From: Virgibacillus ndiopensis
Lineage (GTDB): Bacteria > Bacillota > Bacilli > Bacillales > Amphibacillaceae
Assembly: GCF_900187325.1 (NCBI RefSeq)
Contig: NZ_FZMZ01000003.1
Span: forward strand, 310,001-374,000
DNA length: 64,000 nt
Reading direction: 5' to 3'
A program made the position numbers and the translations under genes. The number at the start of each line of letters is the position of its first letter. The stretch's first letter is position 1. The notes beneath the pieces are model-generated. The model ran no database searches. It had not been told where the DNA came from and was given only the letters and a program-made list of their open reading frames with translations. Of the stretch, positions 58,378-64,000 are shown one piece after another.

Positions 58378-59778
58378 TTAGCCCCTTTTCCATCGTGTTC
58401 CTTGAGGTGTATCCTCTAAAATTATATTTTTTTCCTTCAATTCATCACGTATTTCGTCTGCTCGCTTAAAGTTACGGTTCATTCTTGCCTCAATCCGTTC
58501 GTGAATTAACACCTCTATATCCTCATCAAGTAATTCTTCGCTTTGCCTTATGTTAATCCCCAGTACTTCAAGGAACGCTGTAATTGCCTCCTGAAAAGCT
58601 TCTATTACTTTTGAAGACGTTTGTTTTGACTGCAAATAAACATTTGCCTCTTTCGTTACATCAAACAATACGGAAATTGCGTTTGCTGTATTAAAGTCAT
58701 CATCCATTTCTAACTCAAACCGATTCTTAAAATCCGCTATCTTTTCCAACCATTGATCAGCCTCTTTGTCTAAATTCACACTTGTTCCTTTCCGATGATC
58801 GAGGTTGAAATATGCTGTCTTAATTCGTTCTAGGCTATTTTTTGCCGCTTCTAAAAGTTCTTCACTAAAATTAATTGGATTACGATAATGCACACTTAGC
58901 ATAAAAAAGCGGATAACTTGTGGGTCATGCTGATTGATTAATTCCCTTGTTAATACAAAGTTACCAAGCGATTTGGACATTTTTTCATTATCGATATTAA
59001 TATACCCATTATGCATCCAATACTTTGCAAATGTTTTTCCCGTCATTGCTTCTGATTGAGCAATTTCATTTTCATGGTGTGGAAACGTTAGATCCTGCCC
59101 TCCAGCATGAATATCAATTGTATCTCCGAGATATTTTTTAACCATTGCCGAGCATTCGATATGCCATCCCGGACGCCCTTTTCCCCATGGGGTTTCCCAA
59201 GCAATTTCCCCGGGCTTAGCACTTTTCCAAAGGGCAAAGTCAAGCGGGTCTGATTTTTTCTCACCAATTTGAATTCGTGCACCAGATCTTAATTCATCGA
59301 TTGATTGATGAGATAATTTACCATATCCGTCAAATGAGCGTGGTTTAAAATAAACATCACCATCAACTGCATAAGCATAGCCTTTATCAATTAGTGTCTC
59401 AATAAAATTAATGATGTCATCCATTGTATCCGTAACGCGTGGGTTGTGTGTTGCCTTTTTAACACCTAATGCATCAACATCGTCTAAATAAGCATCAATA
59501 AACCGATTAGCTACTTCTGGGATCTCTTCACCCAAGTCTTGAGCAGCCTTAATAATTTTATCATCTACATCAGTAAAATTTAGTACGTAGTCAACATGGT
59601 ATCCCTTATATTCTAAATACCTACGTACTGTATCAAAAACAATTGCAGGTCTAGCATTCCCTATATGAATATAGTTGTATACTGTGGGCCCACAAACATA
59701 CATACTCACCTTACCTTCTTCAATTGGCTGAAACGGTTCTTTTTCATGTGTCAACGTATTATAAAGTTTTATCGACAT
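58378..59778 (-). CDS. cysS: Cysteinyl-tRNA synthetase
   Basis: 466 residues. HIGNARP and KMSKSLGNF are the class I motifs, and Cys/His zinc ligands start with [10 protein letters not shown]. It overlaps cysE by 20 bases. The operon is under Cys T-box control. Confidence 0.98.
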   Translation of the reverse strand: MSIKLYNTLTHEKEPFQPIEEGKVSMYVCGPTVYNYIHIGNARPAIVFDTVRRYLEYKGYHVDYVLNFTDVDDKIIKAAQDLGEEIPEVANRFIDAYLDDVDALGVKKATHNPRVTDTMDDIINFIETLIDKGYAYAVDGDVYFKPRSFDGYGKLSHQSIDELRSGARIQIGEKKSDPLDFALWKSAKPGEIAWETPWGKGRPGWHIECSAMVKKYLGDTIDIHAGGQDLTFPHHENEIAQSEAMTGKTFAKYWMHNGYINIDNEKMSKSLGNFVLTRELINQHDPQVIRFFMLSVHYRNPINFSEELLEAAKNSLERIKTAYFNLDHRKGTSVNLDKEADQWLEKIADFKNRFELEMDDDFNTANAISVLFDVTKEANVYLQSKQTSSKVIEAFQEAITAFLEVLGINIRQSEELLDEDIEVLIHERIEARMNRNFKRADEIRDELKEKNIILEDTPQGTRWKRG

Positions 59779-60427
59779 TTTGCTTCCCTTCTTTCAACTT
59801 TGCTATTTCTTCTCGTAATGCGTTAATTTCAGCTTGTAAGTGATCACATTTATCAGCAACAGGATCAGGCATTTTATGATGATCTAAATCTCGTCGTACC
59901 TTTTCACCATTTTGTACAACGACCCTTCCTGGTATTCCAACTACCGTCGAATGATCAGGCACATCATGCAGGACAACAGAACCACCACCGACCTTTGAAC
60001 TCTCCCCAATTGTTATGGATCCAAGTACCTTCGCACCCGTTGCAATAAGTGCATTATCTTTAATAGTAGGGTGCCGTTTCCCCTTTTCCTTACCAGTTCC
60101 ACCAAGGGTAACGCCTTGAAACACAGTAACATTATTCCCAATTTCGCATGTCTCGCCAATTACAACTCCCATTCCATGGTCAATAAAAAACCTTCTACCT
60201 ATTTTAGCCCCTGGATGTATTTCAATCCCCGTAAAAAATCTACTAACTTGCGAAATTACGCGTGCGATAAAAAAGAAGTTTCGTTTATAAAATGCATGGG
60301 CGAGACGATGTGACCATATTGCATGTAAACCAGAATAAGTTAAAAATACTTCAAAATAAGTGCGTGCTGCTGGATCTTGTTCAAATACAACGTCCATGTC
60401 TTCCTTCATCCGTTTAAAAAGTCCCAT
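59759..60427 (-). CDS. cysE: Serine O-acetyltransferase
   Basis: 222 residues from [20 protein letters not shown] (AAGGAGG nine bases upstream); a longer frame to 60502 is rejected. A helical N-terminal domain is followed by a left-handed hexapeptide repeat helix ([22 protein letters not shown] and [12 protein letters not shown]). It makes O-acetylserine for cysteine synthesis. The conserved tail coiled coil ([16 protein letters not shown]) is present. Confidence 0.97.
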   Translation of the reverse strand: MGLFKRMKEDMDVVFEQDPAARTYFEVFLTYSGLHAIWSHRLAHAFYKRNFFFIARVISQVSRFFTGIEIHPGAKIGRRFFIDHGMGVVIGETCEIGNNVTVFQGVTLGGTGKEKGKRHPTIKDNALIATGAKVLGSITIGESSKVGGGSVVLHDVPDHSTVVGIPGRVVVQNGEKVRRDLDHHKMPDPVADKCDHLQAEINALREEIAKLKEGKQNVDKTL

Positions 60428-60504
60428 TAGAACAAGCCTCCTTTGCTTAGTAATTGGTTTTTGCGGTCTTGCTAAGAATGCGGTTGATAACCCTTTATCC
60501 ATTT

Positions 60505-60595
60505 ATAAAAGCTCAGAGCCCGTGGAAAGCGTAGTGTTTTTCTGCAGCGGTCGCATGGCACCGAACATGATTTTAAATTACGTCGCATTTTAGTT
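60505..60595. repeat. GGAAAGCG dispersed repeat, short copy (T-box-cysE spacer)
   Basis: CCCGTGGAAAGCGTAGT and TTACGTCGCATTTTA match the 3' part of 37700-37890. It lies after the T-box terminator and before cysE, so it is in every read-through transcript. Confidence 0.65.
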
Positions 60596-60634
60596 CAACT
60601 GCGAGAGTAAAAAAACATTTTAAGAAAAGAACCT

Positions 60635-60880
60635 AAAAAACGTCTCTGTGTAATAACTACACAGAGACGCTTATCGCGCGGTTCCACTCTGTTTGGAGAT
60701 AGATTGTCTCCCAACTTATGCTCTAGTAACGGTAGATTACCGCCGTTATATACTTAACTTCCATAACGGACTCAAGGGTGCATTTCAAAAACGATGGCTT
60801 AAAATCACTTGCAGCCGGTGGTGATTCTCTCTGATTAAGACATTCGTTTTTTACTTCTCCCTATCGACGTTCAATATTGT
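60635..60880 (-). promoter_or_regulatory. T-box riboswitch, cysteine-specific
   Basis: The T-box AGTGGAACCGCG is at 60688-60677. Upstream, a loop with GAAATGCACC holds the specifier TGC (60782-60780), a cysteine codon. The terminator stem CGTCTCTGTGTA/TACACAGAGACG ends in six T residues (60669-60635). Uncharged tRNA-Cys would allow transcription of cysE-cysS. Confidence 0.9.
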
Positions 60881-60886
60881 ATTATT

Positions 60887-60915
60887 ACTATATTACATTT
60901 CGCCTAGAATGTGAA
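60887..60915 (-). promoter_or_regulatory. cysE-cysS T-box operon promoter
   Basis: TTCACA (60915-60910), 17-base spacer, TATAGT (60892-60887), just after the gltX stop. Confidence 0.65.
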
Positions 60916-60919
60916 CAAA

Positions 60920-62389
60920 TTAAGCTTCTAATTGTTTTAAAACTTTATCCAACCTAGCTAAAATAACATCTTTACCTAAAAGCTCGATAGCCATTGGTAA
61001 TTCTGGACCATGCATTTGTCCAGTTGTAGCAACTCGAATTGGCATAAAGAGTTTTTTACCTCGATGGCCCGTTTCCTTTTGTGTTGCTTTAATTTCCGAT
61101 TTAATCGTATCTTTATTAAATTCATCAAGATGAATTAATTTATCTGTAAAGACCTGTAAAACTTCCGGAACTTGTTCTCCGTTAAGCACATCCATAGCAT
61201 CCTCATCATACGCAATATGTTCATTAAAGAATAACTCAGTCAACTCCACAATTTCCGCACCGTAGCGTAATTGTTCCTTATAAAGCGCGATAACATTCTC
61301 TGCCCATGTACGTGTTTCCTCATCCATATCACTAGGCAGTTTACCTGCATCAATCAAGTGCGGCATTGTTAAATCAACAACCGTCGCAAAATCCAATGAT
61401 TTAATATATTCATTGTTCATCCATTTTAATTTTTGTGGATCAAAAATTGCCGCAGATGTGGACAGACGGTTAGGGTCAAAAATATCGATAAGTGTATGTT
61501 TATCAAAAATTTCTTCTTCCCCAACCGGTGACCATCCAAGTAACGTAATGAAATTAAACATCGCCTCTGGTAAATAGCCTAAGTTATGATATTGCTCGAT
61601 AAATTGCAAAATGTGTTGATCACGTTTACTTAACTTTTTCCGTTCTTCATTTAAAATCAACGTCATGTGACCAAATTTAGGCGGTTCCCAGCCAAATGCA
61701 TCATAGATCATCATTTGTTTAGGTGTGTTAGAAATATGCTCTTCACCACGTAAGATATGCGTAATGCTCATCAAATGATCATCAATTGCTACCGCAAAAT
61801 TATAAGTTGGAATCCCGTTCTTTTTCACAATTACCCAATCACCAAAGTCACTAGATTCAAAGGTAATGTTCCCACGTACAATATCTGGAAATGTATATGT
61901 TTTGTTTTCAGGAACACGGAAACGAATGCTTGGTTTACGTCCTTCTTGTTCAAACGCAGCAATTTCCTCAGTAGTTAGATCGCGATGTGCACCCGAATAC
62001 TTTGGAGCTTGTCCTTTTGCTTTTTGCTTTTCACGTTCAGCATCAAGCTCTTCTTCTGTCATATAGCATTTATACGCCAAACCTCGTTCAAGGAGTTCAT
62101 CCACATATTTCTGATAAATATCTAGACGCTCCATTTGGCGATACGGCCCATATTCGCCACCAATATCTGCCCCTTCGTCCCATTCAATTCCTAGCCATTT
62201 TAAATAGCGTAATTGGCTCTCTTCGCCGCCTTCAACATTTCGTTTGTCATCGGTATCTTCAATTCGAATAATAAATTTCCCATCAAAATGTTTCGCATAT
62301 AAATAATTAAATAATGCAGTTCTTGCGTTCCCAATATGTAAATGACCTGTTGGGCTTGGCGCATAACGAACACGGACTTGATTTGTCAT
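60920..62389 (-). CDS. gltX: Glutamyl-tRNA synthetase
   Basis: 489 residues. [19 protein letters not shown] (HIGH motif) and KKLSKRDQ (KMSKS type) are intact. In Bacillus it charges both tRNA-Glu and tRNA-Gln, the latter corrected by GatCAB. It stands alone, 120 bases after the yacL terminator. Confidence 0.98.
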   Translation of the reverse strand: MTNQVRVRYAPSPTGHLHIGNARTALFNYLYAKHFDGKFIIRIEDTDDKRNVEGGEESQLRYLKWLGIEWDEGADIGGEYGPYRQMERLDIYQKYVDELLERGLAYKCYMTEEELDAEREKQKAKGQAPKYSGAHRDLTTEEIAAFEQEGRKPSIRFRVPENKTYTFPDIVRGNITFESSDFGDWVIVKKNGIPTYNFAVAIDDHLMSITHILRGEEHISNTPKQMMIYDAFGWEPPKFGHMTLILNEERKKLSKRDQHILQFIEQYHNLGYLPEAMFNFITLLGWSPVGEEEIFDKHTLIDIFDPNRLSTSAAIFDPQKLKWMNNEYIKSLDFATVVDLTMPHLIDAGKLPSDMDEETRTWAENVIALYKEQLRYGAEIVELTELFFNEHIAYDEDAMDVLNGEQVPEVLQVFTDKLIHLDEFNKDTIKSEIKATQKETGHRGKKLFMPIRVATTGQMHGPELPMAIELLGKDVILARLDKVLKQLEA

Positions 62390-62457
62390 GGTATTACCCC
62401 TTCCTTTTATTAGCTTAGTCTATATGAAAAACTTTATCATTATCATTAAGAAAAAGC

Positions 62458-62476
62458 GATAACATAGCATGTTATC
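62458..62476 (-). terminator. yacL terminator
   Basis: Perfect GATAACAT/ATGTTATC stem extended by AAAAG/CTTTT ends; T run on the minus strand. Confidence 0.7.
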
Positions 62477-62509
62477 ACTTTTCTATATCCCTTATAAGTT
62501 ATACCTTTT

Positions 62510-63610
62510 TTACAGTGCTTTTTCAAGTAATTTCGGTTTTGCAAAAATCATTCTACCAGCAGAGGTTTGTAAAACACTAGTAATAAGTACTTCTATCGTT
62601 TTGCCAATATAATCTCTGCCTTCCTCAACAACGATCATGGTGCCGTCATCTAAATAAGCGATACCTTGATTTTGTTCTTTACCATCCTTAATTACTTGCA
62701 CCATTAATTCTTCTCCTGGCAAAACAACCGGTTTTACTGCATTTGCCAAATCGTTAATATTTAACACGTGAACACCTTGGAGATCACAAACTTTATTCAA
62801 ATTAAAGTCATTTGTTACGACAATACCATTGATGACTTTTGCTAGTTTAATTAGCTTACTATCTACCTCTTGTATTTCCTCAAAATCACCTTCATAAATC
62901 TCAACCTTTACTGGTAATTCCTTTTGAATACGATTAAGTACATCTAAGCCTCGACGCCCTCTGTTTCGTTTTAAAGCGTCTGACGAATCGGCAATATGCT
63001 GTAATTCTCCTAGAACAAATTGCGGAATAACAATAGTTCCTTCTAAAAAACTTGTTTGACAAATGTCAGCTATACGTCCATCAATAATAACACTTGTATC
63101 TAGTATCTTGGCTTTTGGCTGAATTTGATCTGTTGCTTCCCCATCAAAAACACGTTTTTTATCGCGTTCTTTCCGGTTAAAGTTTAGTAAGTTTGTTAAT
63201 TCATCCCTACGTCTAAAACCAACCTGGAAACCGAAATACCCTAATAATATTGTTAAAAATAGCGGTAAGACTTGTGAAACTAAATCAATTTTAATATCTG
63301 TTAATGGGATATTGATTAAAAATGCGATAACAAGACCAACGATTAATCCTAAACTACCAAAGAACAAATCTCCTACAGGGGCTTTGATAAGGGCATCTTC
63401 ACACCATTTTAGAAACCCAACAATATAATCCGCAACCAAATAAGAGAATAAAAATAATATAATTGCACCTACTACTAGACCTAAATATGGGGATGCAATC
63501 CAATTTGAATCGGTAAAATCTAACAATTTAACTATATCCGGTATATACAAATACCCAATGGTACCTCCTGTAATGACAAAAAATAAATGCACAATTTTTT
63601 TCAGCACCAC
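62510..63610 (-). CDS. yacL: Membrane-anchored PIN and TRAM domain protein YacL
   Basis: 366 residues. Four membrane helices (about 5-120) come first. A PIN nuclease domain follows (acidic residues in ILDTSVIIDGRIAD, VVTNDFNL and ELQHIADSSD), then a C-terminal TRAM domain. Function is not settled; an RNA-related membrane role is inferred. In B. subtilis it follows disA. Confidence 0.92.
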   Translation of the reverse strand: MVLKKIVHLFFVITGGTIGYLYIPDIVKLLDFTDSNWIASPYLGLVVGAIILFLFSYLVADYIVGFLKWCEDALIKAPVGDLFFGSLGLIVGLVIAFLINIPLTDIKIDLVSQVLPLFLTILLGYFGFQVGFRRRDELTNLLNFNRKERDKKRVFDGEATDQIQPKAKILDTSVIIDGRIADICQTSFLEGTIVIPQFVLGELQHIADSSDALKRNRGRRGLDVLNRIQKELPVKVEIYEGDFEEIQEVDSKLIKLAKVINGIVVTNDFNLNKVCDLQGVHVLNINDLANAVKPVVLPGEELMVQVIKDGKEQNQGIAYLDDGTMIVVEEGRDYIGKTIEVLITSVLQTSAGRMIFAKPKLLEKAL

Positions 63611-63694
63611 TGCTCACCTCCTAGCTTTCAGTATTTCCTATATTTATGAAAAATAATCGTAAAAACGAAATAAAATGCCTACTACATTACGAAA

Positions 63695-63723
63695 AGAATA
63701 GCATAACTGCAAATAACAGTCAA
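63695..63723 (-). promoter_or_regulatory. yacL promoter, proximal
   Basis: TTGACT (63723-63718), 17-base spacer, TATTCT (63700-63695). Confidence 0.6.
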
Positions 63724-63738
63724 TTAGATAAATGTAAA

Positions 63739-63767
63739 ATTTTATCATAACAAAATATACATGTCAA
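63739..63767 (-). promoter_or_regulatory. yacL promoter, distal
   Basis: TTGACA (63767-63762), 17-base spacer, TAAAAT (63744-63739). The two promoters are 44 bases apart. Confidence 0.75.
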
Positions 63768-63794
63768 TTTAAAAATTACTAGAATTGATAAAAT

Positions 63795-64000
63795 TCACCT
63801 CGATAATCCAACCTCTAATGCCTCTTGAACTGTATTTACCCCAACGACTTCAATCGATTTAGGTATGGTCCATCCATCTAAATTTTTCTTCGGACAAATA
63901 ACACGCTTGAATCCCAGTTTTGCCGCTTCTTGAACACGCTGCTCAATTCGGGAAACACGTCTTATTTCTCCTGTCAATCCAACTTCACCTACAAAAATAT
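63795..64000 (-). CDS. radA: DNA repair protein RadA (3' end, runs off window)
   Basis: The C-terminal 67 codons with [22 protein letters not shown] and [11 protein letters not shown], the Lon-like tail of RadA/Sms. It acts in branch migration during recombination. The frame is open to the window edge. Confidence 0.93.
   Translation of the reverse strand, partial: IFVGEVGLTGEIRRVSRIEQRVQEAAKLGFKRVICPKKNLDGWTIPKSIEVVGVNTVQEALEVGLSR

Noticed and set aside
60428-60502. Upstream start for cysE
   Set aside because: AAGGAGG nine bases before 60427 and the family N-terminus fix the start; the extension has no ribosome site.

Overview
The window looks like a chromosomal segment of a low-GC, spore-forming member of the Bacillaceae, most like the Virgibacillus/Oceanobacillus/Lentibacillus group. 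The evidence is the gene order of the Bacillus replication-origin-proximal ribosomal region, Bacillus-type protein sequences, zinc-binding forms of S14, L33 and L36, and the sporulation genes pdaB, kbaA, gerD, cwlD and sigH. The genus is inferred, not proven. Almost everything lies on the minus strand, so transcription runs from high to low coordinates.

Reading with transcription, the right edge holds the 3' end of radA, then yacL, gltX and a T-box-controlled cysE-cysS-mrnC-rlmB-yacP operon. sigH, rpmG and secE follow, then nusG, rplK-rplA, rplJ-rplL, an rsmC-like methyltransferase, and rpoB-rpoC. Next come the str group (rplGB, rpsL, rpsG, fusA, tuf) and the long S10-spc-alpha block from rpsJ to rplQ, with secY, adk, infA and rpoA inside it. 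The ECF transporter module (ecfA1-ecfA2-ecfT), truA, a small membrane protein and rplM-rpsI follow. After a two-gene membrane cassette (Yip1-like plus HlyD-like) comes a sporulation and germination cluster: cwlD, salA, gerD (+), kbaA and pdaB (+).

A complete rRNA operon (16S, tRNA-Ile, tRNA-Ala, 23S, 5S, tRNA-Asn, tRNA-Thr) has tandem promoters, processing stems and a terminator. Beyond it is accessory sequence: a broken phage tail gene, an APH-family kinase gene, a YwaF-like remnant, and the anaerobic ribonucleotide reductase genes nrdD-nrdG behind a well-placed Fnr-type site.

Compared with the Bacillus subtilis order, map is missing between adk and infA, disA between radA and yacL, and ispD-ispF between yacL and gltX. 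Intergenic spacers carry several repeat families. The most interesting is a hairpin element, seen in three good copies and one decayed copy, whose stems change in a compensatory way. Other items worth a second look are a duplicated motif before both rplK and rplA (candidate L1 sites), an L10 leader with an attenuator, and a T-box leader with a repeat lodged between it and cysE. Start sites were corrected from ribosome binding sites for many genes, including TTG or GTG starts for rpoB, rpoC, rplK and sigH.
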